From an uncultured Lachnospiraceae bacterium (GTDB lineage: Bacteria > Bacillota > Clostridia > Lachnospirales > Lachnospiraceae): DNA of 64,000 nucleotides. Below, piece by piece: positions 26,927 to 35,682 of the stretch (position 1 is its first letter; each line of letters starts with the position of its first letter). The stretch spans positions 1 through 64,000 of the forward strand of contig CAJTYJ010000013.1 in NCBI GenBank assembly GCA_910583895.1, written 5' to 3'. The translations under genes were made by a program, and so were the position numbers. The notes under the pieces are model-generated. The model had not been told where the DNA came from and did no database searches. It saw only the letters and a program-made list of their open reading frames with translations.

Positions 26927-27502
26927 TTAGATAATCCCGGAAAATCCACAGAATGCAATGGCCATCAGCCCGGCAGTCACCAGCACGATGGGAGACCCTT
27001 TTAAAGCCGGGGAGATATCATTGTATTCCAGTTTTTCACGGATGCCTGCCAGCAGGATGATGGAGATGGTGAAGCCGGTTGCCACTGCAAAACCGTTCAC
27101 TGTGCTGGTCAGGATGCTGTATTCTTTGGTCGCATTCGTCAGTGCCACACCGAGCACTGCACAGTTGGTGGTAATCAGGGGCAGATACACGCCAAGCGCC
27201 TGATACAAAGACTGCATGGTCTTTTTCAAAAACATCTCCACAAACTGTACCAGGCAGGCGATGACCAGGATAAATACGATGGTCTGAAGGTAAGTCATAT
27301 GAAGCGGGATCAAAAGCACCTTGTCAATCACACTGGTCACAAAAGATGCAAGCGTGATGACGAAGATAACGGCCGCCCCCATGCCTGCCGCTGTCTCTAC
27401 TTTCTTGGATACGCCGAGGAACGGGCAGATCCCAAGGAACTGACTGAGCACCACATTGTTTACCAGGGCAGACCCTATGGCAATCATTAATAATTCTTTC
27501 AT
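26927..27502 (-). CDS. rnfA: Rnf complex subunit RnfA
   Basis: A 191-residue integral membrane subunit with six helices. NVVLSQFLGICPFLGVSKK at the N-terminus and TTNCAVLGVALTN in the middle are the conserved half-membrane segments whose cysteines hold the intramembrane Fe-S cluster shared with RnfE. It lies between rnfE and rnfB with short spacing. Confidence 0.97.
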   Translation of the reverse strand: MKELLMIAIGSALVNNVVLSQFLGICPFLGVSKKVETAAGMGAAVIFVITLASFVTSVIDKVLLIPLHMTYLQTIVFILVIACLVQFVEMFLKKTMQSLYQALGVYLPLITTNCAVLGVALTNATKEYSILTSTVNGFAVATGFTISIILLAGIREKLEYNDISPALKGSPIVLVTAGLMAIAFCGFSGII

Positions 27503-27515
27503 TCCTCTCTACCCC

Positions 27516-28199
27516 CTATTCCTTTGCACTGCTGCATTTTGCCCCGCAGGAAGCGCAGTCCGCATTGCAGCCGCTCTGAATCTTCGATACATCTTTTCCT
27601 TTTTTCGCCATGTTCAGTTTTACTTTATTCTGCAGGCCGGTCAGAAGAGCCAGCACAAAGAAAGCACCCGGAGCCATGACGAAAATGGACACCGGCTCGT
27701 AGGAAGCCGGAAGTACCGCAGCTCCAAAAATCTTTCCGGAACCGATCAGCTCCCGTACAAGGCCGATACTGGTCAGGCCGACGGTAAATCCAAGGCCCAT
27801 GCCGATCCCGTCAAAGAGTGACGCGATCATGGGATTTTTGGAAGCGTAGGCTTCTGCACGGCCAAGAATGATACAGTTCACCACGATCAGCGGAATATAA
27901 AGTCCGAGGCTCTCGTTCAGAGACGGGATGTATGCCTGGAGAAGAAACTGAACAATCGTCACAAAGGATGCCACAATCACGATAAATGCCGGCACACGGA
28001 CATCATCCGGGATCACTTTGCGCAGCATGGAGATGATCAGGTTGGACAGTGCCAGAATCACCATGGTGGTCAGCCCCATGCCCAGTCCGTTCATGGCGCT
28101 GGTGGTGACTGCCAGGGTCGGACACATACCCAGCATCATTACAAAAGTAGGATTTTCTTTGATAATACCATTATATAAACGTTCACCTGCTGAATTCAT
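27516..28199 (-). CDS. rnfE: Rnf complex subunit RnfE
   Basis: A 227-residue membrane subunit homologous to RnfA in inverted topology. MLGMCPTLAVTTSAMNG and VNCIILGRAEAYAS carry the conserved cysteines. The C-terminus is an unusual cysteine-rich tail (CNADCASCGAKC), seen in some clostridial RnfE proteins, which could bind metal. It sits between rnfG and rnfA. Confidence 0.96.
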   Translation of the reverse strand: MNSAGERLYNGIIKENPTFVMMLGMCPTLAVTTSAMNGLGMGLTTMVILALSNLIISMLRKVIPDDVRVPAFIVIVASFVTIVQFLLQAYIPSLNESLGLYIPLIVVNCIILGRAEAYASKNPMIASLFDGIGMGLGFTVGLTSIGLVRELIGSGKIFGAAVLPASYEPVSIFVMAPGAFFVLALLTGLQNKVKLNMAKKGKDVSKIQSGCNADCASCGAKCSSAKE

Positions 28200-28213
28200 C
28201 TATGTCGCCCCCT

Positions 28214-28807
28214 TTACTCAGCAAAAGACCCGGCCGCACAGAGGGCCGCGTTGACTGCTCCGGTAACTGCCTTCGTCGTGATCGTCGCACTGCTGACCGC
28301 GTCGATCTCGTTCGGTGCGGATTTTCCGGTTTTGGTGTAGACGATTTCATCCGCCTGAATGCCCGCAAACTGCGCTTTCCATGTGTCTGTATTGGCATTC
28401 ATACCAAGTCCTGCCGTTTCGCTGATAGAAAGGAAGGAAATCCCCAGCATGGTCATATCGTTTTGAATGCCGACGGTCATCTGAATATTTCCACCGTAGC
28501 CTTCTGATGTGGTAATGTTGATCACATGGCCGATCACATTGCCGGAAGCATCGCAGGCCTCCGCGATCTCATTGATCACCTGGGCGGTATAGCCCTGCTC
28601 TGCAAGACAGGCCGCCGCCTTGGAAAAGTCCTCCACCTCGTTAAAAGATGCTGCCTCAGGAAACACTTCCGCATAAGCTTTTGCCTTAGCCAGCGCCTCC
28701 TGCTCTGCGATGGGCGCCGCCGTCAGCTCATGGACAAATCCAAGAAGCAGTCCGGACACCAGCGTAATCGCTGTCAGGATCAGGGTATTTTTCATAATCT
28801 TATTCAT
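28214..28807 (-). CDS. rnfG: Rnf complex subunit RnfG (flavin-linked)
   Basis: A 197-residue subunit with one N-terminal membrane helix and an extracytoplasmic FMN-binding domain. The covalent-FMN motif is SSATITT (about residues 171-177), a variant of the S(T)GAT-type site in which the threonine is kept. ETAGLGMNAN lies just upstream, as in homologs. Its start overlaps the end of rnfD by 4 bases. Confidence 0.95.
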   Translation of the reverse strand: MNKIMKNTLILTAITLVSGLLLGFVHELTAAPIAEQEALAKAKAYAEVFPEAASFNEVEDFSKAAACLAEQGYTAQVINEIAEACDASGNVIGHVINITTSEGYGGNIQMTVGIQNDMTMLGISFLSISETAGLGMNANTDTWKAQFAGIQADEIVYTKTGKSAPNEIDAVSSATITTKAVTGAVNAALCAAGSFAE

Positions 28808-29757
28808 GATCGGTTACCCCCTTTTACTTTTGCTTTCCCAAATGCTGCCGGAACGGTAAACCGCTCGATCAGCGGGACCAGAAGATTGGAGAAGATGATT
28901 GCATAGGACACACCCTCCGGAGACGCACCGAAACACCGGAAAATACCGGTCAGAATGCCCAGTATCACTCCATATACGATCTGTCCTCTCGGGGTAATGG
29001 GGCTGGTCACATAGTCCGTCGCCATGAACCAGGCTCCAAGCATCAGACCGCCGCCTGCAAGCTGTGCTGCCAGATAGGTTCCATCGAAACCATGTCCGCC
29101 AAATAGCAGCATAAAGACGACAAAGGTCAGAAGATAGGTTCCCGGAATCTTCAGATCGATAACGCCTCTCCACAGAAGATAGGCAGCACCAATCAGGATC
29201 GCAACAGCAGAAGTCTCACCGATCATACCTGCCGTATTGCCGATGACCATCTGCAGCACATCAGCCTCCCCGCCATCTCTTAAGACTGCCAGAGGAGTTG
29301 CACCGGAAAAAGTATCATAGGCATAGTTGGTCATACGCCCCGCAAACGAAATCATCAGGAAGCATCTGGCTCCCAGGGCCGGATTCATAAAGTTCTGACC
29401 CAGTCCGCCGAACAGTTGTTTGACCACAAGGATTGCAAAGATTCCGCCCAGCACTGCCATCCACCAGGGGGTGCTGCAGGGAAGATTCATCCCAAGCAAA
29501 AGTCCGGTAACCACTGCACTGAAATCTTTTATCGTAACTGGTTTCTGCATGGATTTTTCATATATGTATTCCGTCGCCACACAGGTTGCGACAGTCAAAA
29601 GCAGCACGATCAGCGCATTCATTCCAAAATGAAACACACCGTATCCGGCTGCCGGCAATAATGCGATTACCACATCCCGCATGATATTGGAACTGGTCGC
29701 TTTATCTCTGATATGTGGTGATGAAGATACGTTTCTAAGATCACTCACACGACTCAC
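28804..29757 (-). CDS. rnfD: Rnf complex subunit RnfD (flavin-linked)
   Basis: A 317-residue polytopic subunit with about ten helices. The flavinylation motif SGATPL (about residues 160-165, in YDTFSGATPLAVL) accepts covalent FMN by phosphoester linkage through ApbE. GQNFMNPALGARCFLM and DYVTSPITPRGQ are family landmarks. It is second in the operon, 51 bases after rnfC. Confidence 0.96.
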   Translation of the reverse strand: MSRVSDLRNVSSSPHIRDKATSSNIMRDVVIALLPAAGYGVFHFGMNALIVLLLTVATCVATEYIYEKSMQKPVTIKDFSAVVTGLLLGMNLPCSTPWWMAVLGGIFAILVVKQLFGGLGQNFMNPALGARCFLMISFAGRMTNYAYDTFSGATPLAVLRDGGEADVLQMVIGNTAGMIGETSAVAILIGAAYLLWRGVIDLKIPGTYLLTFVVFMLLFGGHGFDGTYLAAQLAGGGLMLGAWFMATDYVTSPITPRGQIVYGVILGILTGIFRCFGASPEGVSYAIIFSNLLVPLIERFTVPAAFGKAKVKGGNRS

Positions 29758-29808
29758 CTCTTTCTCTGTATTCTCTTTTTCTAACTGCTTGATGCCTTCA
29801 CAGCCATA

Positions 29809-31125
29809 TTATTTTTTACGGTTGGCCATAACCATCCGTCTTACATTCTTGATCATCTGAGCCAGCGGTCTCTTGGCCGGACAAACATAGCTGCAGCAGC
29901 CGCATTCCACACATTCCATTCCGTGCCACTTCTGGAACGCTTCCAGATCAAATTTCTCGGAAAACTGAGCCAGTCTTGCAGGAATCAGCCCTTCATCACA
30001 GGCTGACACACAGCGTCCGCAGTTGATGCAGGCCGTCGTCTGGGATTCTGACACCGCGTCAGCAGCCAGACAGGTGATCGCTGAAGTGGTCTTCGTTGTC
30101 GGTACCTCCAGATCAAACATGGCAAATCCCATCATGGGGCCGCCGGAAATCACTTTTTTTGCCTCCGTTTGAAAACCGCCTGCAGCTTCAATCAGCTCTG
30201 CCACATTGGTTCCCATCCGGCACTCGAAGTTGGAAGGATTGGCGATTGCTTCTCCGGAGATTGTCACAACTCTGGAAATCAGCGGCTTGCCAAGAATCAC
30301 CGCGTCATAGATGGAAGTAATGGTATCACAGTTGTCCACCACACACCCTAAATCTGCCGGAAGCATGGTAGAATTCAGGTCCCTTCCGGTCACCGCATGG
30401 ATCAGCATACGCTCTGCACCCTGCGGATACTTGGTCTTCAGCACTTTTACCTGAATACGCGTCTCTTTTTCGCAGGCCTTCTGCATAATCTTGATGGCTT
30501 CCGGCTTGTTGTCCTCGATACAGATACAGCCTTGTGCACCGGAAAACAGCTCCAGCACCACCTTCAGGCCCCCCACCACTTTCTCGGGGCGCTCCACCAT
30601 CAGCCGGTAGTCACTGGTCAGATATGGTTCACACTCCGCACAGTTGACCAATATATAATCAATCTTGTCCGGATCTTTCGGAGACAGTTTTACATGGGTT
30701 GGAAATCCCGCGCCGCCCATACCGACGACTCCGGACTCTTTAATGATTCCGATGATATCCTCTCTGGACATCTCCTCGAATGGTTTGATCGGAAGACCGG
30801 GTGCCTCCTCATACAGTCCGTCATTTTCCACCACAATCGCATTGACTTTCGCACCTGTGGATACAAAGTGCGGCTCAATCGCTTTCACGGTACCGGACAC
30901 GGATGCATAGACCGGGGAGGATACAAAGCCTCCTGCTTCCGCAATCTTCTGCCCAACCAGAACACGGTCGCCCTTTGCGACAACCGGCGCTGCCGGAGCC
31001 CCGATATGCTGGGAAACAGGGTAGATCAGATCCCCCTTCGGCTGATACGGAACAATCGCCTTGTCTTTGGACAGTTCCTTGCCGTCGTAAGGATGCACAC
31101 CACCCTTAAAAGTTAAAGTAGCCAT
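29809..31125 (-). CDS. rnfC: Rnf complex subunit RnfC
   Basis: A 438-residue NADH-interacting peripheral subunit and the first gene of rnfCDGEAB. It has an N-terminal barrel-like region (IGAPAAPVVAKGDRVLVGQK), the NADH/FMN-binding core (GMGGAGFPTHVKL at about residues 135-147) and two 4Fe-4S motifs near the end (CINCGRCVSACDEG and CVECGCCSYVCP). The complex couples ferredoxin oxidation by NAD+ to Na+ or H+ export. The full six-gene set argues for an energy-conserving anaerobic metabolism. Confidence 0.97.
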   Translation of the reverse strand: MATLTFKGGVHPYDGKELSKDKAIVPYQPKGDLIYPVSQHIGAPAAPVVAKGDRVLVGQKIAEAGGFVSSPVYASVSGTVKAIEPHFVSTGAKVNAIVVENDGLYEEAPGLPIKPFEEMSREDIIGIIKESGVVGMGGAGFPTHVKLSPKDPDKIDYILVNCAECEPYLTSDYRLMVERPEKVVGGLKVVLELFSGAQGCICIEDNKPEAIKIMQKACEKETRIQVKVLKTKYPQGAERMLIHAVTGRDLNSTMLPADLGCVVDNCDTITSIYDAVILGKPLISRVVTISGEAIANPSNFECRMGTNVAELIEAAGGFQTEAKKVISGGPMMGFAMFDLEVPTTKTTSAITCLAADAVSESQTTACINCGRCVSACDEGLIPARLAQFSEKFDLEAFQKWHGMECVECGCCSYVCPAKRPLAQMIKNVRRMVMANRKK

Positions 31126-31192
31126 AAGAACCCCTCTTTCTTATATTTCTACGGGAATGTATACTTCCTGTACATGGACCATCCAGGAATGT

Positions 31193-31221
31193 ATTATTTT
31201 TGAAACTTGTGAAAATTTCAA
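31193..31221 (-). promoter_or_regulatory. Candidate rnf operon promoter
   Basis: Minus strand TTGAAA (31216-31221), 17 bases, AATAAT (31193-31198), giving a leader of about 60 bases before rnfC. In the leader the sequence GGAATGTAT occurs twice (near 31154 and 31186), a possible protein site of unknown identity. Confidence 0.45.
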
Positions 31222-31243
31222 CAATCCCGTTATATCAACAGAA

Positions 31244-31269
31244 GGCATACGAACATTTGTTCGCATGCC
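31244..31269 (-). terminator. rpsA terminator
   Basis: An 11-bp stem (GGCATGCGAAC / GTTCGTATGCC, one G-U pair) with a 4-base AAAT loop lies 27 bases after the rpsA stop. The following U-tract is poor (UUCUGUUG). Confidence 0.65.
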
Positions 31270-31295
31270 CTCCTGTCAATTTTGTATAACGTTTC

Positions 31296-32369
31296 TTACT
31301 CGTCCATCTCATCCGCCGGAGACTCCAGAACTTTCATGCTCAGACTGATCTTTCTGTCTTCCCCGTTGAAGTCTACTACTTTTGCTGTGATCATCTGACC
31401 AGCTCTCAGTACATCAGACGGCTTTTCCACATGTTCTCTGGAAATCTGCGATACATGAAGCAGGGCATCCACACCCGGCTCCAGTTCCACAAACGCGCCA
31501 AAGTCTGTCATACGCGCAACGGTTCCTTCTACGATGTTACCCACTGCATATTTTTCATCTGCAGTCAGCCACGGGTTTGCATCATCAAATTTTAAACTGA
31601 GTGCAATCTTGGTATCTTTGATCTCCTTGATCAGAACCGTCAGCTGATCGCCGACTTTAAACATCTTTTTCGGATGATCCACTCTGCCCCAGGACATCTC
31701 AGAAATATGAAGCAGACCGTCTGCTCCTCCCAGATCCACAAATGCACCAAAGTCTGTTACATTTTTAACGACTCCATCCACCACATCGCCTTCCTGGATC
31801 CGCTCAAAGAGCGCTCTCTGAAGCTCTGCTTTCTTCGCAACCAGAAGCTGCTTTCTGTCACCGATGATTCTTCTTCTCTTGGGATTAAACTCCGTGATTA
31901 CAAATTCAATCTCCTGATCCGCATATTTGCCCAGGTTCTTCTCATACATATCGGACACCAGACTTGCCGGAATAAAGATTCTTGTCTCATCCACAACAAC
32001 ACTCAGGCCTCCGTCCAATACCTGCGTCACCTTTGCAGTCAGCACTTCCTTATTCTCAAAAGCTTCTTCCAGTCTCTTGCTGCCTCTCTCGGCAGCGACT
32101 CTTCTGTAGGACAGCTGAACCTGTCCTTCCCCGTCATTGACTTTCAGAACTTTCACTTCCATCGTATCGCCCACGGAAACCATGGTGGTCAGGTCCGCAT
32201 TGGGTACGTTCGTATATTCGTTTCTCGATACGATGCCGTCAGACTTATAACCTATGTTTAAGATGATTTCATCTTCTTTGACGTCAATGACCGTGCCTTC
32301 TACGACTTCTCCTGTTCTGATAGTTTTCAATGAATCTTCCAGCATTTGTTCAAAACTTAATTCAGACAT
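31296..32369 (-). CDS. rpsA: 30S ribosomal protein S1 (four S1 domains)
   Basis: A 357-residue RNA-binding protein with four S1 repeats at about residues 16-85, 100-165, 186-255 and 271-340. The third and fourth are clearest (VVKNVTDFGAFVDLGGADGL and VARMTDFGAFVELEPG). E. coli S1 has six repeats; the shorter form is usual in Firmicutes. GAGGAGG lies 8 bases upstream of the ATG, inside ispH, and the genes overlap by 13 bases. It closes the cmk-ispH-rpsA operon. Confidence 0.95.
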   Translation of the reverse strand: MSELSFEQMLEDSLKTIRTGEVVEGTVIDVKEDEIILNIGYKSDGIVSRNEYTNVPNADLTTMVSVGDTMEVKVLKVNDGEGQVQLSYRRVAAERGSKRLEEAFENKEVLTAKVTQVLDGGLSVVVDETRIFIPASLVSDMYEKNLGKYADQEIEFVITEFNPKRRRIIGDRKQLLVAKKAELQRALFERIQEGDVVDGVVKNVTDFGAFVDLGGADGLLHISEMSWGRVDHPKKMFKVGDQLTVLIKEIKDTKIALSLKFDDANPWLTADEKYAVGNIVEGTVARMTDFGAFVELEPGVDALLHVSQISREHVEKPSDVLRAGQMITAKVVDFNGEDRKISLSMKVLESPADEMDE

Positions 32370-33202
32370 CTTGTTTGAACCTCCTCAATAATTTTCTTTG
32401 GGGTGGAAGCCCCTGCTGTAATACCTATAAGCCCAGTAGATCGTAATACTTCTAAATCCAGGTCCTCAACAGTCTGTATATAGTAAGTATTCCTACACTC
32501 ATTTCTACAAATCTCAAATAGCTTCTGCGTATTTGAACTGTGGCTGCCGCCTATGACAATCATGGCGTCTACTTCCCCTGCAATCTGACGTGCTTCGGCC
32601 TGCCGCTCTTCCGTCGCATTGCAGATTGTATTTACAACAACTCTATCATACCTCTTTTTATCAAGAATTTCAACTAAATATTGAAATTTCTTGTAGTTAA
32701 ATGTCGTCTGCGAAACTACACAAAGTGGAATTGCTTCTGACATCTCAAAGTTTTCAGCCTCTTCTGCGGATTCTAGCACGATTGCCGGTGAACTGCACCA
32801 GCCTTTGATCCCTTCTACTTCCGGATGCCTGTCATTGCCGATGATAATGATCTGCTTTCCTTCCCGGCTCTTTTCTTCCACGATCCTGTGAATCTTTTTT
32901 ACAAACGGACAGGTGGCGTCCACGCAGTGAAGACCTTTGCGCTCGATCAGATCGTAAATCTCTTTTCCCACACCGTGGGAGCGGATAATCACCGTCCCCT
33001 CTGAAAGCGCCTCCAGCTCCTGAGGGCTGTTTATGACGTTTACCCCTTTTTCTTCCAGATCCCGGACCACCACCTCATTGTGGATGATCGGACCATAGGT
33101 ATAGATGGGGCGAATCCCCTTCTCCACCTGCTCATAGACCGTATCCACCGCCCGGTGGACGCCGAAGCAAAAACCCGCGCTCTTTGCCAATTTTACCTGC
33201 AT
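32357..33202 (-). CDS. ispH: 4-hydroxy-3-methylbut-2-enyl diphosphate reductase
   Basis: A 281-residue Fe-S enzyme for the last step of the MEP isoprenoid pathway (HMBPP to IPP and DMAPP). The three cluster cysteines are in SAGFCFGVHRAV (residue 12), DATCPFVKK (about 95) and NTICNATEERQ (about 195). The active-site motifs SHSSNTQ and ITAGASTP are present. It overlaps cmk by about 10 bases and rpsA by 13. In some Clostridia ispH and rpsA are fused; here they are separate frames. Confidence 0.97.
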   Translation of the reverse strand: MQVKLAKSAGFCFGVHRAVDTVYEQVEKGIRPIYTYGPIIHNEVVVRDLEEKGVNVINSPQELEALSEGTVIIRSHGVGKEIYDLIERKGLHCVDATCPFVKKIHRIVEEKSREGKQIIIIGNDRHPEVEGIKGWCSSPAIVLESAEEAENFEMSEAIPLCVVSQTTFNYKKFQYLVEILDKKRYDRVVVNTICNATEERQAEARQIAGEVDAMIVIGGSHSSNTQKLFEICRNECRNTYYIQTVEDLDLEVLRSTGLIGITAGASTPKKIIEEVQTRCLN

Positions 33203-33855
33203 AACGCCGTAATCCTTTCCACTACCTGGTCGATCGTCAGATCCGAAGAATCCACAAGCACCGCATCCGCTGCCTGGCGAAGGGGCGAATGCTCTCTGTG
33301 CATATCCCGGTAGTCCCGGTCGATGATGTCCTGCTCAATGACCGCAAGGTCTGCCGCCTCCCCTTTCTCCTCAAGTTCCAGATACCGGCGCTTTGCCCGG
33401 GTGGCACTGCTGGCCGTCAGGTAGACTTTCACATCTGCATCCGGCAGAACCACAGTCCCAATGTCCCGTCCGTCCATGACCACATCCGCTTTCGCCGCCA
33501 GCCTCTGCTGAAGCTCCACCAGCTTTTCCCGGACTGCGGGCACTGCGGAAGAATAAGAAGCCATATTGCCCACCTCTTCTGTGCGCAGAAACGGATTCAC
33601 ATTTTCTCCTGACAGAAGAACCACCTGCTCCCCGTCCCGGTATTCAATGGAAATATCCGCCTCTGCACACGCTTTGGCGATCTGCTCCTCGTCTGCCGGC
33701 CTGATCCCTTTTCGGATCAGATGCAGCGCCATGGCGCGATACATGGCTCCTGTGTCCACATAAATAAAATTCATTTTCTTTGCAATCTGCTTCGCAATTG
33801 TACTCTTTCCGGCTCCTGCCGGCCCGTCAATCGCAATGTTGTACCCTTTTTTCAT
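33193..33855 (-). CDS. cmk: Cytidylate kinase
   Basis: A 220-residue nucleoside monophosphate kinase that phosphorylates CMP and dCMP. The P-loop GPAGAGKSTIAK is at about residues 11-22, then YVDTGAMYRA, the family insert and MDGRDIGTVVLPDADVKVYL. AAGGGG lies upstream of the ATG. It leads the cmk-ispH-rpsA operon. Its leader contains three tandem copies of a 103-bp element ending 16 bases before the start codon. Confidence 0.96.
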   Translation of the reverse strand: MKKGYNIAIDGPAGAGKSTIAKQIAKKMNFIYVDTGAMYRAMALHLIRKGIRPADEEQIAKACAEADISIEYRDGEQVVLLSGENVNPFLRTEEVGNMASYSSAVPAVREKLVELQQRLAAKADVVMDGRDIGTVVLPDADVKVYLTASSATRAKRRYLELEEKGEAADLAVIEQDIIDRDYRDMHREHSPLRQAADAVLVDSSDLTIDQVVERITALCR

Positions 33856-33870
33856 TTATGCCCCTTATCT

Positions 33871-34179
33871 AAGTTCCGCTCCCGCCCTACGGATGTCCCT
33901 TTTGGAGATGCATTCCCGGACGACTCCTCGTCCGCTCATCCATCTGGACCTCCTTCGGGCTTTCGCTGTTTCTAAGTTCCGCTCCCGCCCTACGGATGTC
34001 CCTTTCGGAGATGCATTCCCGGACGACTCCTCGTCCGCTCATCCATCTGGACCTCCTTCGGGCTTTCGCTGTTTCTAAGTTCCGCTCCCGCCCTACGGAT
34101 GTCCCTTTCGGAGATGCATTCCCGGACGACTCCTCGTCCGCTCATCCATCTGGACCTCCTTCGGGCTTTCGCTGTTTTC
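33871..34179. repeat. Tandem array A: three 103-bp units in the cmk leader
   Basis: Units begin at 33871, 33974 and 34077 with AAGTTCCGCTCCCGCCCTAC and end CTTTCGCTGTTT. Copies one and two differ at one base in the part I compared. On the cmk strand each unit contains a hairpin CGGACGA-ggag-TCGTCCG inside a wider AGATGgAT / ATGCATCT pairing. The period is not a multiple of three, so it is not a protein repeat. The array fills the 358-base gap between the flavoprotein stop and the cmk start, and no gene lies in it. Confidence 0.9.
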
Positions 34180-34213
34180 AAGTTTTGTATTCACTTTGCC
34201 GCTGTCTGCGTGC

Positions 34214-35437
34214 TCAGACTGCAGCCCGGGCCGCCGCCACCGCTGTAGACCAGGCAATCTGCAGATTAAAACCGCCGGTCACCGCATCCACATCCAGCAC
34301 CTCTCCGATGAAATAAAGCCCTGGAACTGTTTTGCATTCCATGGTTGACGGATTAATCTCCTTTACGGATACGCCTCCCTTTGTGATAACAGCTTCATTA
34401 TACCCTCTTAACCCTGTAATGGTCAATTCCAGTTCTTTTATATTTTGCAAAAAATGCTTCCGTTCCTCCTTTGTGATCTCGTTCACTCTTTTTTCAGCAG
34501 ATATTCCGCTTAACCTGACCATAACCGGCGTCAGCTTTGCCGGAAAGAAAACGCCTGCCACGTTGCCGAACTTTTTGTTCTTTGCCGCCTCAAATTCTCT
34601 TAAAATCCTGGCATCCAGCTGTTCAGCGGTCAGAGCCGGCTTTAAATCCAAAAGCAGTTTCAGTTCCTTTTCCCGCACTTTCTTTCCGCAGACGCTGCTG
34701 GCCGTCAAAATCACCGGACCACTGACGCCAAAATGCGTAAATAAAAGCTCTCCGAAATCCTCATACAGCATTTTTTTTCCGTCCATAATCCGGATGGAAA
34801 TATTTTTCAGCGCCAGTCCCTGCAGTTCTTTCACAAAAGATTCCTTCATATTAAAAGGAACCAGGGAAGGAAAACACGGCACCACTTTCAGTCCCATCTC
34901 CTCTGCAAAAAAATAACCGTCCCCTGTGGATCCGGTACTTTCATAAGAAATTCCTCCCGTAGCCACAAATACTTTATCCGCATACACGGTCTGTCCATCT
35001 TCCAGGCAAAGACCAAATCCCCTGTCTCCAAAATTCAGGCGTTTCACCCGGCTGTTCAAGTGCACGCGGACACCTGCCTTTTTTATGGCGCGCTTTAAGG
35101 TGTCAAGCACATCTGCAGACCGGTCCGACTCCGGAAAAACCCGGTTTCCCCGCTCCACTTTAAGCCTAAGCCCTTCTTTTTCAAAAAAGTCCATGACGTC
35201 CTGATTGGTAAAGCCATAAAAAGCGCTGTACAAAAACTTTGGATTACTCTTTACACTGCCAAGCAGCTCTTCCATGTCACAGGCATTAGTCAGGTTGCAT
35301 CTGCCTTTTCCCGTAATATACAGTTTTTTCCCGAGCTTTTCGTTTCTCTCATACAGATCCACAACTGCCCCTTTTTCCGCCGCAAACACAGAAGCCATCA
35401 TGCCTGCTGCCCCTCCGCCGACCACCGCAAGTCTCAT
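34214..35437 (-). CDS. BaiN-like/HI0933 family NAD(P)/FAD-dependent oxidoreductase
   Basis: A 407-residue flavoprotein. The FAD-binding motif is VVGGGAAGMMASVFAAEKG at the N-terminus, followed by GKKLYITGKGRCNLTNAC, the signature of the HI0933/YhiN family. TGGISYESTGSTGDGYFFA and a C-terminal GGFNLQIAWSTA complete the fold. Some relatives reduce unsaturated bile-acid intermediates (BaiN), but most are uncharacterised, so the substrate is unknown. I use ATG 35437 with GGAGG upstream instead of the frame's first ATG at 35455. Confidence 0.88.
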   Translation of the reverse strand: MRLAVVGGGAAGMMASVFAAEKGAVVDLYERNEKLGKKLYITGKGRCNLTNACDMEELLGSVKSNPKFLYSAFYGFTNQDVMDFFEKEGLRLKVERGNRVFPESDRSADVLDTLKRAIKKAGVRVHLNSRVKRLNFGDRGFGLCLEDGQTVYADKVFVATGGISYESTGSTGDGYFFAEEMGLKVVPCFPSLVPFNMKESFVKELQGLALKNISIRIMDGKKMLYEDFGELLFTHFGVSGPVILTASSVCGKKVREKELKLLLDLKPALTAEQLDARILREFEAAKNKKFGNVAGVFFPAKLTPVMVRLSGISAEKRVNEITKEERKHFLQNIKELELTITGLRGYNEAVITKGGVSVKEINPSTMECKTVPGLYFIGEVLDVDAVTGGFNLQIAWSTAVAAARAAV

Positions 35438-35477
35438 CCTGCTATACCTCCACATTATACTTCCTCACAGTACACTC

Positions 35478-35649
35478 ATACATCGCTGCGCGAATTCCCG
35501 GATAACTGGCACTTGCAATCCGTTCCATCTGTATGCCTGCGAAACCAGACGCAGGCACCACCGCGCCGCTTCGCAGACCCACAGCGAACACGATTTATTT
35601 CGAGATTCGTACAGCGATGTAGCAGGCAAATATGCTGCCTGTCCATCCC
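35478..35649. repeat. Structured intergenic element with long inverted arms
   Basis: The gap between the flavoprotein and the radical SAM gene holds imperfect arms of about 20 bases (ACATCGCTGCGCGAATTCC near 35482 against the complement of GAGATTCGTACAGCGATGT near 35603). Inside is a GCCTGCG-aaaccaga-CGCAGGC hairpin, and outside is CAGGCA / TGCCTG at 35632-35648. Both sides look like RNA or DNA folding and I see no supported gene. Confidence 0.45.
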
Positions 35650-35682
35650 CTGAGGAATATCATTCGATTCCATATCTATTTT

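Noticed and set aside
35476..35673. 65-codon minus-strand frame between the flavoprotein and radical SAM genes
   Set aside because: It coincides with the structured inverted-repeat element and lacks a ribosome site, so it is probably incidental.
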